A DNA stretch of 64,000 nt from Ramazzottius varieornatus (GCA_001949185.1 BDGG01000008.1:1113648-1177647), one strand, 5' to 3'. Positions 38,358 through 51,336 are shown, counted from the first letter of the stretch. Translations and numbers: made by a program. The notes: generated from the letters alone by a model not told the origin.

Positions 38358-38906
38358 AAACTTTGCGGCTTTTATGTGGCGTTCTGCTGATGAGTCCTAT
38401 CTTTCTTTCACTGTATGGTTTCTTGTGATTATTCATTGGTGCTATTTTATAATTTCTTACTCTCGTCGGTTTCGACCCTTAGTAATCGAAATCATGTCAA
38501 TATGCATATGATGTTCCTGGTCGCTTTTGTTCATTGTACTTTCGCAGTAAGATTTTCGCTGGTGAAAAACAAGAAAGGGTTGTATCCGGAGACGGGGGCA
38601 TGTGGCCAAAGTGTCGGTCAGTTCCTTCTACAGTAGTATTATTAATATATGTCATACACTGACATACAGGTATGACTGTCACGTAATGTGATGCTATGTG
38701 TTCGCGCGTCGTTCGATTACAGTAGCCGATGTCCAGATTCCTTCAGATCTGGTGAACTCTTTGGGTCAACCAGCCAGACTGGAGCCCTTCCACAGCTCCG
38801 CCGAACAAGTGCTACCCTAAGTTAATTCGATCGACGGGGCTGTCTGCTTGTGGAGCGTGGAGAAGATTAGAGCTGTTCCAGCTGTCCACCGTCAGTTACC
38901 TTCGCG
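38358..38906. other. Spacer between DHDH copies 2 and 3
   Basis: About 550 bases, no gene recognised. It must hold the promoter of copy 3. Confidence 0.5.
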
Positions 38907-40309
38907 ATGAAGAAGCAAAAGCTTGACACCCCACCTCTTCGCTGGGGTTTCATGGGAGCAGGCAAGATCGCCAACGATTTTGCAACAGCGATCGATACAT
39001 TCTCCAAAAGCGTCCACAGGGTAAGTCTAAATAGCACACCACTCTATGCGTTCAATCCAGTTCTATTAGTAATTACTTTACTTCCGGTCTGTAGAAAGTG
39101 GCAGTAGCAACTCGAGAGAAGCAAACTGCTGAAGCATTCGCAAAGAAGTTCGGGTTCGAGAAACCATGCGACTCATATGGGGACTTGGCTAAAGATGGAG
39201 ACATCGGTTGATAGTTAGCTCATAGTGAATACTGCTATAGCACTACCACATTAACACTAAACTGAACGGTCTTCCAGATATTGTTTACATCGGTACCGTC
39301 AACCCAAACCACTACGAACTATGTAAGCTGTGTCTGGAAAACGACAAACATGTCCTGTGCGAGAAGCCTTTGACGCTCCGGTTAGAACATACGGAGAAGC
39401 TCATCAAGTTGGCGGAAGAGAAGGGGAAGTTCTTCCAAGAGGTAAACCACCTGTTGAATTCTTCTTAGTACTGTATGAGAATATTCCCTTGGTGCTTCTT
39501 ACAGGCTGTGTGGAGTCGGTTCTTCCCGGCGTACGAACGACTTCGTGAAGAGCTGGCAAAGGACTCACTTGGATCGATCAAGGCCGTTACTGCATTGTTT
39601 GGTATTAACGATCAGGTGACTTCGCGCATCCTGAGGAAGGACCTGGGAGGAGGAAGCTTGATGGATATTGGGGTGTATACCATCCAGTTTGCCATGCAAG
39701 TCTACGGACCTTTCGTGCCCGAGAAGGTCCACGCGGTCGCCATCAAGAACGATGAAGGTATGCTTCGTTCTATTTCCAATACGTGCAACATATCTGACGA
39801 GAAATTTGTCGAAGGTGTTGACATGTCGGTATCGATGACTTTACAATGGAAAGATGGACAAATAGCTCAACTGTCTTGCTCGAACCTGGCCAAGATGGAA
39901 TCGTCGGCTGAAGTCTGGGGACAAGCTGGTACTTTGAAGGCAAGAAAATAGCTTCTTGTTCGTGAATGCAGTATACTCATTCGAAACGTCCTGTTCCTGA
40001 AGTTGGGCTAATTTGCAGTTACATGAGCCGTTTTGGTGTCCTAATGAGATAGAGATAAACGGAAAGACCGAGAAGCACGCGCTGCCAAAAGTTAGCCATA
40101 CTCTGGAGTTTGAACACGGTGAAGGAATGGTCTACGAAGTGCAGGAAGTGAAGCGTTGCATCGCCGACGGACTTACCGAAAGTCCGCACTTCACGCACAA
40201 AGAGTCTCACATTCTTGCTCAAATCCTGGATGAAGTCAAGAAGCAAATCGGGCTGTCTTTTGAGGAGATCTACTCTGACGATAAGGAAACGTGGAAGGAA
40301 GCTGTTTAG
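38907..40309 (+). CDS. Dihydrodiol dehydrogenase-like oxidoreductase, copy 3 of 3
   Basis: Exons 38907-39020, 39095-39206, 39278-39441, 39505-39757, 39815-39939 and 40019-40309 total 1059 bases, 352 aa. Exon 1 is 21 bases longer than in copies 1 and 2 (N-terminus MKKQKLDTPPLRWGF); the other lengths are identical. Family motifs are present: GAGKI, DIVYIGTVNPNHYELC, CEKP, WSRFFPAYERLR, MDIGVYTIQF, HEPFWCP. It is more diverged from copies 1 and 2 (GSIKAVTALFGINDQ). The fifth intron starts GCAAGA rather than GT, while the two paralogues have GT at the same position. The acceptor of the fourth intron (GTCGAAG) is weak. Confidence 0.93.
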
Positions 40310-40901
40310 AGGCAACGCAAGCCAGTCTTCCATTCTTCTCGATATTTTCTCACCGTCAAAGTCAGAGATTCTCTTTGCGTGTTTTCACCTGCTCAAGTTC
40401 GAAATGTTGTGTCATCATTATTGGAACTACGCTTCGGGTGAGATCAAATCAATCACGTTCCGACGGCAGGTTGGGCTGACCTGCGTGGCAAGCCATCCTG
40501 AATGGTCATACGGTATCTTATTGAATACTTTCGCGGAATTTCGTCACAACAAAGTACAGTCAACTTTTCGTTTCCGCCATCTTTGTCTTGCGAGATGAAA
40601 GAAATGTCCCCCAGGGTCCAGAGTCGGAAACAATGCGCGATGAAGAATTGCTGATGTTGGTGGATCGGCCAGTTTTCAGTTACAATATACAGGTGCGCCT
40701 TCTGTTGACATGCCGGCTACTCTTCCCAATTGATAAAGGACCACACGTTCGAGGCACTTCCGCCATGCAGTATTGGAATATCGACATAAAAGCTCAAAGC
40801 CGTACGATCACCCTGCATACCTGCATCCATTCTTACAACAAGCGCGAGAGGTCCTGTCAGCGACTGTACAACTCGGTTAAGTATTCACCCTTGTTCTCAA
40901 G
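40310..40901. other. Intergenic between DHDH copy 3 and the WAP gene
   Basis: No supported gene. A 149-codon open frame from 40588 runs over the WAP signal-peptide exon in another frame and is judged spurious. Confidence 0.5.
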
Positions 40902-42114
40902 ATGCACCGACTCTCCTGTGTGCTTGCCGTCCTCTTCGGGACTTTCTGGCTCACTGTCGACGGGCAGGTGGCAACCCCGGCAGGTATGTGCAGCGCTACT
41001 GACTTCTCAGCGACTTGATCCTGATCCTGAGTCCTGATAATGTTACGGTATTTCTCAGTAAGTCCTGTCATGGCCCCCATGACTGCCCGCTGGCCGAACC
41101 AGGCATCCACCTCCTGCGCCTGCTTTGTCGCTCCCTGCAACTGCAACAACGGAGCGTCATCGTCATCTTCATGGCCTTCGGCAAGTGGATCAGGAACCAC
41201 CGTCAGTGGATCTTTCACCAGCGGTATCGCACGGCCGCTAGTTGCAGGTAGGTGTCTCACTGTCGTCTCGTAAGAGAGAACCTCTACGTAGGCAGCGGTG
41301 GGCTACGCCTAAGTGGACTTGTGGACCTTTTAATTTGCGTTGGTGCGGTGCAGTTTTGACCAACCTGTTCTGCTGTCTAGTTGGCAATAATAATATGCCA
41401 TTTCTGATGCCACAAAGACTTCCTGGATCCACTGGTTGGTCAACTGGGTCTTCAGGCAACGGTGCTGCATGGTCGGCAGTCACAAGTAGGTGCCTCATCA
41501 TAGCAAACATGGCGATACTGCCCCGCCTGCAGTACGTGTGCCGTCTATTTTACGTTGGCCAACCGATGCCAAGCTACTTGTCCTACTGTGCATGTAGGTA
41601 ACAACGCAATGTCGATGCCACAAGTACTTCCTGGATCCACTGGATGGTCCGCTGGAAACAGTAAGAGTCCATCATCGTGGACTTCACTGCTACACGTCAA
41701 ATGTTTCATACTTTCAGTTGGCTAACTGGTTATTCAACAGGTGGTTCTTCCATGCCGGGTTCGATGGGTAGCGGTATGCAGTTTCCCGGCGCCTTCAACA
41801 GGATGCCAACTGTAGCCTCAGGGGTTTCCAAGCCTGGATCCTGTCCAGCCACTGCGGATGGTATGGCGTCCATCTGTATAGCAGGGTGCTCGAGGGACTC
41901 GGACTGCCCCAACACCCAAAAGTGCTGCACTTCCGGCTGCACCACTCGCTGTGTCGCCCCCACTATGACCATGACGCCCAACAACTTTGCCATGCCGGTG
42001 GCCAATGGCGTTTCCTCCAGCTCTTCTTGGAGCCCTGCTGGATCCATGAGCTCCAACATGCAGTGGTCTAATGCGGCTGTGGCGCCACGACCCACCGTCA
42101 CCTTCCAAGGTTGA
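40902..42114 (+). CDS. Secreted WAP (four-disulfide core) domain protein
   Basis: Exons 40902-40983, 41059-41247, 41381-41485, 41598-41660 and 41741-42114, all phase 1 junctions, total 813 bases, 270 aa. Signal peptide MHRLSCVLAVLFGTFWLTVDG. A Ser/Gly-rich linker with a Cys cluster (CACFVAPCNC) follows, then two short repeats, PQRLPGSTGWSTG and PQVLPGSTGWSAG, on separate exons. A single WAP domain (about 185-225) contains CPATADGMASICIAGC, SRDSDCPNTQKCC and SGCTTRCVAP, giving eight cysteines in the family pattern. The tail is Ser/Met/Pro-rich. WAP proteins are secreted, often as protease inhibitors or antimicrobials; no inhibitory loop can be assigned here. The uniform phase-1 introns make exon duplication easy, which fits the lin­ker repeats. 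Confidence 0.85.
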
Positions 42115-42306
42115 ATCACCATAAGTTGAGGTTCTGAGGTAATAATAAGCTATTGGAACGCCATAGGTGGCTTTGACTTTTTCTCTACTAGAAGTCGGGT
42201 ACTGTTCTCTTGACTGTATGTACAAGAACATCCGTTACGTTACGGTACATTACTGTACTTGACCACTCTATGGAACAAGATCGTGATACGTTGAAGACGT
42301 TGCATA
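42115..42306. other. 3' flank of the WAP gene
   Basis: Short spacer up to the MITE; nothing recognised. Confidence 0.4.
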
Positions 42307-42885
42307 CAGGTTGATTCAGATCAAGCCGACGGACTTTGAGAGGCTATAAAATATTCTGTGATACTTTCTTCGCCTTCAAATCCTGTCCACAAGTAGCCCA
42401 AATTCTTATAATTATTTTCCGAAAATCTCATTGAGAGCGCGCGATCGAGTCAAAATTAAGTTTCAAAAACTCCTGAGTACTCGGAAACCGAGGGTGTATT
42501 TCGAAGTGGAAATATGGCCAAGTTTGGCTCCTGTTCCACTTTTATCGATCATTTTCAATTGCTTCTTCGGAAGTGATTCAAACGTAATTAAGTCATTTTT
42601 ATAAATTACCTCAAACATTTGTTGACCGCAAGAAAATAGTACGAGCCAACGCGACAGTCTTTCGCGAGCAGTAAAGAAATTCTGTTGATAAAGGCTAGTT
42701 TTTAAAATGGGTAGTTTTCTGTTGGTTATACCAATCAAGCGATTAAAGTTACGACCATAAAACTCATACAAAAATCGCAAGATCTGATGATGGTCTATCG
42801 AACGAACTGACGACTGACTTTAACGAGCCAAAAGCAGATTTGATATAGATTTTCAAAATCCGTCGGCTTGATCTGAATCAACCTG
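42307..42885. mobile_element. 579-base TA-flanked MITE
   Basis: CAGGTTGATTCAGATCAAGC at 42307 is matched by its complement ending at 42885, about 30 bases with one mismatch, and TA flanks both ends (42305-42306, 42886-42887). There is a 105-codon open frame on the minus strand inside (42463-42780) but it resembles no transposase I know. Confidence 0.88.
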
Positions 42886-42902
42886 TATAATTATCACAGT
42901 TT

Positions 42903-43419
42903 TCATTTCAACCGTTCAAGCATCATGATGCGAGGACCGTACACCAAAGCAGCGTCCACGTCTTCGCTTTTCACCGTAGTTCGAGCAGCGGCATAGGTTA
43001 CTGCAGGGATTTTCTTCACCGGGACCGCAGATCCTGGCGCTGCAGGAAGGAGATCTTCCTTCAAACATCCACCGCAGATCTGCATACGCCCATCGTAAAG
43101 TTCTGAGGCCCTGATGGGACTACTTATACGAAATATGCTAGGTTGTTCGATTGCTCATACAGTACGTACCTCTTGCGTGAATTTCCACTTCGGAAAGAGT
43201 AGTGGTAGTGGTGGGCGTAGTTGTGGGAACGGGCGTCGTTGGTCTCACCTTCTTGGGCCGCCGCTGAGCAGCTTGAGCAGGCTTCTGGGACTCGTGTGGT
43301 ATCTCCGGTTTCTCTATCGCTCGCCGAGGTCCGCTATCTGCTTTTTGGACAACATTAGCACCCCGCGTAAACCACACTAGACCGATCAAACAGATACACG
43401 TCACCCAGAAATACTGCAT
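42903..43419 (-). CDS. Small secreted Thr/Pro-rich protein, unknown function
   Basis: Minus-strand exons 43419-43170 and 43102-42903, phase 1 junction, total 450 bases, 149 aa. MQYFWVTCICLIGLVWFTRGA is a likely signal peptide. A basic, Pro/Gln-rich stretch and a Thr/Pro tract (PTTPVPTTTPTTTTT, a likely O-glycosylation region) follow. The second exon has a CGGC pair (MQICGGCLKED). A longer frame upstream of the ATG also has a CGGC pair (NACGGCRSEDLE), a possible alternative start at 43518. The family is not recognised. It faces the WAP gene across the MITE. Confidence 0.6.
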
Positions 43420-45492
43420 GATCTCAAGATCTTCCGACCTGCATCCACCACAAGCATTCGAACGTCCGACCAAGTTAGGTAACAATAAAAGCAAACCTAA
43501 AGATTGGTCTATTGGCATGGTATATGTTAATGTTGATTGGTTTTTATATGTCCCGGAATGTACTACCTTTGTTTCTGCAATTCAAGTTTTTGTTTGAATG
43601 AAATTCTGGTGCGATTGGACAGGAAGTGCTTTCAGAAAGTGATTTGGTTCCGCATTTTAAACCGGCTTTCCCGGCATGTAAACATTCTCCCTTCTGGTGT
43701 CTGCCCAGTTGACATTTTCGATTCAACATCGAGTTTACTATAATTCACATGTTTTCTTCAGCTTTTTAATTGATATTTCTTTGAGTTACAAAAGCCGGCT
43801 GCTGCGGTGAGCACTGGAAAAGCATACGCCATGATTACCTAATAGATTACGTGCTGAGTATCTCAAGTATGTTTACGTTTCCACAGTTCACTTTTGCGGT
43901 TGAAGTAATAAGCTGAGATGGCGTTGTCAGATGACGAAAAGCCGGACGGTTCAAAGACATTGGTGTGATATTATGTCAACAAGATTAATATTCTAAATTT
44001 CACTTGAGAAATGATAGGCAAGTTCATTGACATTGGCGGTTTTTCACCGCGGCGACGTACGTTTCACAAGAGTAAGTCCCGAAAGGTGATCATAGTTAAG
44101 TCCGTCCTCGATGATGACTACCGTCACGGAATAACCATAGGTTGATTCGTTTTTTTATAACTCTATCTGCTCAATTAAGTCATAAAGATATATGAACGCG
44201 CGGTGCAAAAACAGTCCACAAAGAAGCGTGTTGTAAAACCACGCCGTGCCGAAGAGGAAAGACTATCAGCGAAGTCGCGTCTTCAAAACATTGTCATTAT
44301 CGGTCGTAATGATGATCGTGTGGTCACTCGGTTGGATCCGGTAGCTCCCCGCTGTTTCTGTCTCGTCGCACCTTCAACCGTCAACAAAGCAATTTTTTTC
44401 TTCTACTACGATCTTCTTTCTCGATTGTCTTTAACTGGAAAAAAATAAAGCGTGAAAACTAGGGCAGGTTACTTAAACCAATTAGCGACTACTTTTCACA
44501 CAGCCAAGAAATTGTGTTGGATTTGCGGGTAAAAATACTGTTGTGCGTACATGCACACGAACTGTGAATCGATGCGTGAATATTGTGCGGTAGTACCGCA
44601 AAAAGTCTCGGACAGTAATTGGAATTTAATCGTGTCAAACCAAATTTGCGGTTCTCCGCAAAGTCAAGACTGCAAGCGAGAGTCACGCGAAAAGTAGGAC
44701 TTGTGGGTTGATCGCCTGTGGCTTTTACGTAAGCACGAAAATTGAATTTTCATGCTCTACCCGGGCTTTCGATAACGAGACTTCAGACGATTGAGGAGCT
44801 CTTGCGCGCCATTAAATGCTTTAAGGCAGACCGAGCAGGACGAACTTTAGGTCGCGTCCTATTGCACGGTACGTAGTTCTCCGTGGTGCTGTCAATCGAG
44901 TACGTGTTCGAGACGAAGTGGATCAAGTCGAACACCCATAGCTTAGTCGGCCACCCGGCGACCCATATGGAAACTCCGCAGTAACAGGGGTGTCCGACTT
45001 AGAAGCGGGGGTGCAAATCAGACCTTCTGTCGCGCAACCGGTTTGCCACCGTAGTACTCTGGCAAGCAATCGACCAGATGTATCCGTAGTGCCATGCATT
45101 GTCTCATCCGTCAAAAAAATATGAGCATCTGTTCTTTGATGATCAATGGGTTCTTTCTCGCGGGTAGTGTGTGCATGTTTGCCGTCTGCTCTGTTTGACC
45201 TCCGACCACAATTGTGAGTACGCGCGCCGTTATTCATCATCGCTGGGTTGCTGTTACGACTTTGCAAGGAAACATCATGAACTATATTTCGCAGCCTTTT
45301 CGACACCCACTTCATTGTGATTTATCAGATTGGGTTTTATTTTCCTCGGTGCATCTCGTTGACATTGTGAAGGCATGTTGAATGACTTGACGGATATTAC
45401 AAGAGCTCTACCACTTCCGGATCTGCGGCGACCATCACAGCTAATTTGTTTCTTTCGACACGCACGCCAAGATCAATTTTGGCCGGCTTAAC
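43420..45492. other. Gene-poor region
   Basis: No gene recognised on either strand. Only short open frames without family motifs. Confidence 0.5.
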
Positions 45493-45823
45493 ATGGATGC
45501 CTTCTATTCTAACGATCCGCAGTTGCGGCACTTTTTCCAGACGGCGACCATTGCCGGAAATGGCCAGCTGGTCCATCCGAAATTCAATCCCTCTTCTTCC
45601 AACCAACTCTTACCTTGCACCTGCTCGTCACGACGCCCATTACCACCCTTGTTGGAAGCCAGTGAAGGTATTACCGATCAGGACCATCTGTCGCTGCACA
45701 GCTTTTCCGCCGGCCAAACAATACCCATCTCCTGGCATGCCTGGTCATCTTTGTGGAATATCTCCCCACAAGTCGAAAGCAAGAAAGCCATGGCCAGCCA
45801 GTGCACTTGTCAGCACTACAACG
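45493..45823 (+). other. Candidate first exon 1 (possibly of the RasGAP gene)
   Basis: ATG at 45493 followed by 110 codons and a good donor (AACG|GTAAGC), ending in phase 1. The RasGAP exon at 60539 needs a phase 1 partner. The peptide (MDAFYSNDPQLRHFF...) matches nothing I know. The link is inference only. Confidence 0.3.
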
Positions 45824-46638
45824 GTAAGCAAACACGCCAGCTGTCGCCGCTGTTGCTGATGCCATATGCATAAATAACCCATGCCGGCTTAAAAGTCAAC
45901 AACTTCATACGTTTGTTGGGTCATTTTCTTTTGTTACTGTAACGTCGGTAGACCCGCAAAATCAAACAAGGAAGTTTATCAAAACAGCCCAAGAAATGCA
46001 AGTGAAGCATCTCTTTCATTCAACGGCAAAATATTGATGTGTGTATCGTAACAAGGTAGCGCCTTAGAAGAGTTTCTTGAATGTTACGGAAATTCTTCCT
46101 GTGTTCGACTTTTGATGCACATGCTTTCGAACGCATTTCCTTGACTTCGCCGGTTTGAGTATAGTTTCGAAGAAGGGAGACAATTGGCAAGGAAGAAATT
46201 TGATTAACATGTCAAGTTTATTATACAGCACGGCTAGAATACAAATGATGGCCATCGGCAAAGATCCATATCTAAAGTGCAATTAAGTAACATCGCTTGC
46301 AAGCGCGTGTTCTTTGATTTACTTGTTATCATTCGCGCTCATGCCGGTCGGAGTACTTCGTTGTTTGTCGAAGCCGAAATAGAATTAAAATTCCATTAAT
46401 AACCGAGAGTTATTCGATAAATGACGCAGTAGCTCAGTGGCAGTGTCTTTCGGCACCAGTAAAACAGTATCGTTCGCGTGATGGATACTATTCTCCATTT
46501 ACTGGCTCGCTTGATGTCTCTTGTGTGTTGACCACCTATCCCTTTTGTTCATTAACCTGTTAAGCCGGTTTGAAAATTTAAAAAAAATTATACTAAAATT
46601 GGGACATTACAAATGAGTAGGACATCATCGTTATCTCT

Positions 46639-46684
46639 GGTGGCGCACGTCTCCATTGTTATCGATCAGATGTGTGCGCCACTT
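46639..46684. repeat. AAGTGGCGCAC palindrome copy 8
   Basis: GGTGGCGCAC ... TGTGTGCGCCACTT with left flank ATCGTTATCTC matching the extended arm of the family. Confidence 0.8.
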
Positions 46685-47192
46685 AGTAGAACGACCACTT
46701 ACTGTTTCATTTTTTACTTAACCTCCGAATTTCAAACTGACCTTGAGTAGGAAAGCTGAAGGAAAGTTTTCTTCCAGTGATGAATTTTCAAACATAACAG
46801 ACCGGGATTGTCACGAAGCGAATCAATAGAAGGTACTTGTTTGTAACGATTTTGTCAAGACGCGCAATTCTTTCCACATGACATAAATTGCTACAAGCAC
46901 CACAGAAAGAAAAACGATCCCTCACTTTTCCACGAAAAATCGATTAGTATAGATGCAAGACGGGCCAGTTGATGAGGAGCTTCCGCCTTAAGATCGAGTG
47001 CTCAATGCCCGATGCTGTGCATACTCTATCCGGAACTTTCGATCGTGGCTCCTTGAGTTTTTGGTTTATCAAGAACCTCACTGTCTCATATTCGGCTTGG
47101 CTTGTCATTACGGATCTATCAAGTGCCCAACTCGGCCTTTCCTTTCCCGTTCGATTGTTATTCTAACCGTTTAAACCACTTGAGGAGGATCT

Positions 47193-47250
47193 ATGGAGGG
47201 AGTGTACGAGCATATCGTTGATATACTGAGGAACCTGTGGCCTTTCGAAA
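47193..47250 (+). other. Candidate first exon 2
   Basis: ATG, 19 codons (MEGVYEHIVDILRNLWPFE) and a donor GTAAGT, phase 1. Short but clean. The assignment to RasGAP is speculative. Confidence 0.25.
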
Positions 47251-49285
47251 GTAAGTTAATACCATAGTGTTATGTGCGCCTGACTGGAGACCGATTGCAG
47301 GTCGTGCAGTGATAATTATTTAGGCTTTTACGGTGCAGTCAAGGCGAAGCCCATATCGTTAACCTTGCGCACCCTGCCCATTATTCCGATTTTACAAAAA
47401 CATTACGGTTCCACTCGAGTGCTCAAGAACACTGCTCCTCCATCTGCTACATGCTCACCTATCGATTTGTTACATTTGTACTTCCATTGAAACCAGGACG
47501 GAAGGCGCGCTGCTCAGCAGGAGGCACATACCTCTCTTTGTTGTGTGGCTGTATCAGGTGCTGCGCTGATTCTTTTCTCCGGTTGTTCATGCGCCGTCTG
47601 TGGCATGAATGAATAATATTCAACTGAGTCTGAATTGAGGTTGAAAGCTTCCGACATTCCACTTCCGGAATCCCTTTGCTAGATTTTAGCTCAAATTATT
47701 GTGTGAGAAACCCGACCACGCTCGATCGATAGGTTACGATCAGGAGGCACGACCTTACACTCACCCACGTCAAGAGGCGCACGAGGATATCTGGTCGGAA
47801 AGTACTCGGCCCGATCAGCTGGCAGACTCTTTTCTCTTGAACCCTTCTGCTCCCCATTTTTGCATGCCAAAGCGTTTAGAATCAACCAGGCAGAACGGGT
47901 TCCCCATTTTGAAGCATGAGCAAGATTAACTTCCTGGTTCGTGACCGTAAGAGATCAGAGATCAGCATGCGCCGAGCAAAGCGGGTGTGGTTCATCGTGT
48001 GATCGCTTCCAGTTGCTGGCTTGCCTTCTTCGGGCGGAATTCGAGAAGGGACAGGCTGGTTCGGCGCCAATTGAAGAGGGAGATTTATGGGCGATAACGA
48101 AGGCTGTTGGAAGAAGATTAGGCGCTAGTTGAAGATTAGAGCGGCGAGAGGAACGCGTGCCACAGGTGCTTCTTTGCATTGACTATATAAACGTTAACGA
48201 TCCCCTTTAGGTCCGAATTTGTCTGACCACTTGTTCTTGCATCTGCTCCTTTATGTGCTCCAAAGTCCAAACCGTTCTGGTCTCCGAATTCTGCCCGCCG
48301 TTGGTCACAGAAAGTTTGTTCATGCAAAACTAAAAGCTTCTGAGAGCTTTGGTCAATGTCGTTCTGCTGCCGCACCGTCAACTTCAGCCTGCTAGCTTTC
48401 GTTCCATCTGGAATATCTTTGGAAGAATACCTGCTCCAAGGAGAAACTTGTTACGCTGTATCACATAACTTATTGCGCGGATTTGAGAGTGCATGGTAAG
48501 TGGTGCGACCTTCCCCGAGATTGGGTTGTTTTCATCCATATTTTACGCGTAGGGTATAAGCCACGTTCGACTTCTGAACTTCCTGGCTTCTGATGGCATG
48601 CTGGATGACAGAGAACTGTTTTCTGGAATAAAAAAATAGGTTGAAATGTTGCAGTGTGGTGGTCTTTCATCTCTAAAGTTCTTTGTTTGTTTTACGCGCT
48701 GGCCCGAGCTCTAGGCTGGTCCTTGAGGGAAGGTAGATGTCGCGCGTGCTGCCGCACAAGGCGCTCTTGACTTTGAGAGTGAAGATCGTCTTTACGATCG
48801 AAGAATACTTTGGTCTTACGTTTGATGTTCGCACTTCGGATCCAAGATCACGCCGTAATTGAGTCAGTACACGACGGCCTCATGACATGATTCAGCGTAT
48901 CATCTCGTTTGTTAAATCTTGTACTTGACCGTTATCTGATACGAAGAAGAATACTCGCTTTAACGACCTTGGACATTTATCTCTGTTACGGAAGAATGGC
49001 CAACGAGATTGCACCAGAAGATTCACCGCACATCCAATATTGACTCGCACATCCACTCCACCCTCACTTTCGTGCGAGAAGAGCGAGCAAACGTTGTGAC
49101 TTATTAATAAATTCGAAATTCCTGTTGTGCTCCCTCCGTTGTCCTTTTCATGCAGCGCGAGCACAGACGGAAAGGTGGCGCCACCACAAAACATTAGAGC
49201 GTGATGGCTGTTTTCATTAACGTTTTCAACAGCGTCAGCTCAAAGCTGCGAAATTTTTCATTCAGGATCAGTTTTGAAGAATAGC

Positions 49286-49370
49286 ATGGAGGGAGAACAA
49301 ATGAGTTGGTATCCGATCGTGAAAATGGATACACTGCAAGCATTAGTCCAGGCTACATTAGCAGCCGGAA
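49286..49370 (+). other. Candidate first exon 3
   Basis: ATG, 28 codons (MEGEQMSWYPIVKMDTLQAL...) and a donor GTGAGA, phase 1. It begins MEG like candidate 2. Confidence 0.25.
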
Positions 49371-50395
49371 GTGAGATTCCCAAGTGCTCCTAAATAGCCC
49401 GTTTAACCACTTTCATTGCGAGAACGACTGTGTTACGCTGAAACTGTAGAGTGTATAGACTATCATTACAGCCAATGAGAAAACAAGTATAACGATTAGA
49501 ACTTTTATCAGACGATCCTATTCGAACTTTCTCCGGAATAAATCGAATTACCCGATCCCTGTCCATTTCTGTGGAACAGGAAACTTATTACTTATCGCTC
49601 AAATGCGGATTAGTTCTCCGAGGTCCCTGGTTGATGATTAATGATCCCCAAATCAGATCTGCAGCGGCACTCAACTGACTCATCGTTGGGACACACTATT
49701 TACCCAGGCAATGACTCTTCCGCGGTATACTTTGACATGGCAGTTGGCCTATTTCGTCGTCTGTCCCAGCTCCACTGTAAATTCATGTTGTCCGGGGAGA
49801 TTCATGTCATGACGATGGGTTAGACCGTTAGACGATGTGCAAAAGGATACCCCAGCTGTCACTTCTCATTTGACTCGATGAAGGAAATTGTTTTTAAACT
49901 TCCTGCGCATTGCCTCGTCCTAACTGTCTATTTTCGCACTCGGGTGCCTTCGAGCGCTATAGGGCCGTGTTTTTATTGCATCAGGGAAACCCTGCTGGAA
50001 CATCCCGAACAGTCTTCTCAATGCATGACAAGAAGTCATTCGCTTTTTGATCGTTCTTCACATATGTAGAGCGACGTGTTCCGGTGGTGTGTTTTCTAAC
50101 CGTTCTGTTGTCAGCATTTACCGCAAACATGTTGTCGAATTGCTTCTCGAATGGCTCGTGTGCGAGCTCCTCGTCGTCGTCGCGACCTCTATCGGCGGAC
50201 CTGACGTGCTGTGCGGAGAACCAGACAACACCGAACGGTACGTGGACCGTAGTTCTTCTACGTAGATCTTGGTTAAGCAGATTATAGGGACCTGATTGAA
50301 TCAGTCCAGGCGGTGGACCATTCGATTGGTGTGTTGAAGAGAAACGCAGAAGCATTTGGGACGTGGGCAAACGAAGTGAACCACATCGTTTTCCC

Positions 50396-50442
50396 AACTG
50401 GCGCACTGAACCAGCCGATAACAATGAAAATGTGCGCCACCT
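50396..50442. repeat. AAGTGGCGCAC palindrome copy 9
   Basis: AACTGGCGCAC, core CCAGCCGATAACAATGAAAA, TGTGCGCCACCT. The core matches the family consensus GCTGATAACAATGAAAA well. Confidence 0.85.
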
Positions 50443-51336
50443 GAGATGCCAGTCTGGTGCAGATCATTTGCCCATGTTTATTCCTGTAGACGGTTTTTAC
50501 GTGCTTTTCTAGTCTCTCGCTAAGTCTTGTGCGTCAAGCAAGCAGGGTGACGGTTCGGTCGGCGGTATTTGAAGCACATGTAGGAATATTTTGTTTGCAG
50601 ATTTTGATGTATTGTTCAAAGCAGAGTGTAGTCATGTGCATCTCATGAAAATGGGTCCGGGAAGCACATTCTAAATTTATGGATGAGGTCAACGCCTGCA
50701 TGTGAGCAGAGATGCGTGGGGCGCGTGCCTCGACTAAATTAGATGAGGCATCTTTTGAGCGCGGCGATCGGCAAGCTTTTTCCAGTTGATCGTGCGACGG
50801 AGATCTGAACGGGAGAGTGGACATGACAGGCAAACTTACACACTGTGTATCAAAGACGGAAAAAAGACGACACAATGCCCGACATCACGCAAAATACTAT
50901 CGAGCGTTCGTTTTGCATGCTCGACCTGCCATCCAATTATTCTGCCGTTTTTCAACCGTCTAACATAAAAAAGCTCCTTACAAATCGTGCATTGGACGGG
51001 CGAGAACCATTATACTTGATCGCTGAACCTTCTCATATTCAATACTAGCGCTCCTTTATCTGAATATGTCGGTTCGAGGTGTACTACGTTAGTAGAGGAC
51101 GTATCTAGTGAAACGTGATGGACTTCCGGTACGATGGTGCGATAAACTAATTAACATGAATTCAGTAGACGTTTATTTTTAGCTGTTAGAAACTGCAACG
51201 AGAATTCACAGATATGCGCCAGTTTCCAAAAATGATGGAACAGGGGAAATTATACACAAAATGAACGGAGGCCTAATTGCGCAAGGGTTACTCGAGGAAG
51301 ATGTAAAGCAGTCTCTTGACCGGATTTTATCGCTTC

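Noticed and set aside
40588-41037. 149-codon open frame on the plus strand
   Set aside because: It overlaps the WAP signal-peptide exon in another frame, has low-complexity composition and no recognisable domain; the WAP model has consistent splicing.
42463-42780. 105-codon open frame on the minus strand inside the MITE
   Set aside because: No transposase motif and lies wholly in a non-autonomous element; most likely chance or a remnant.
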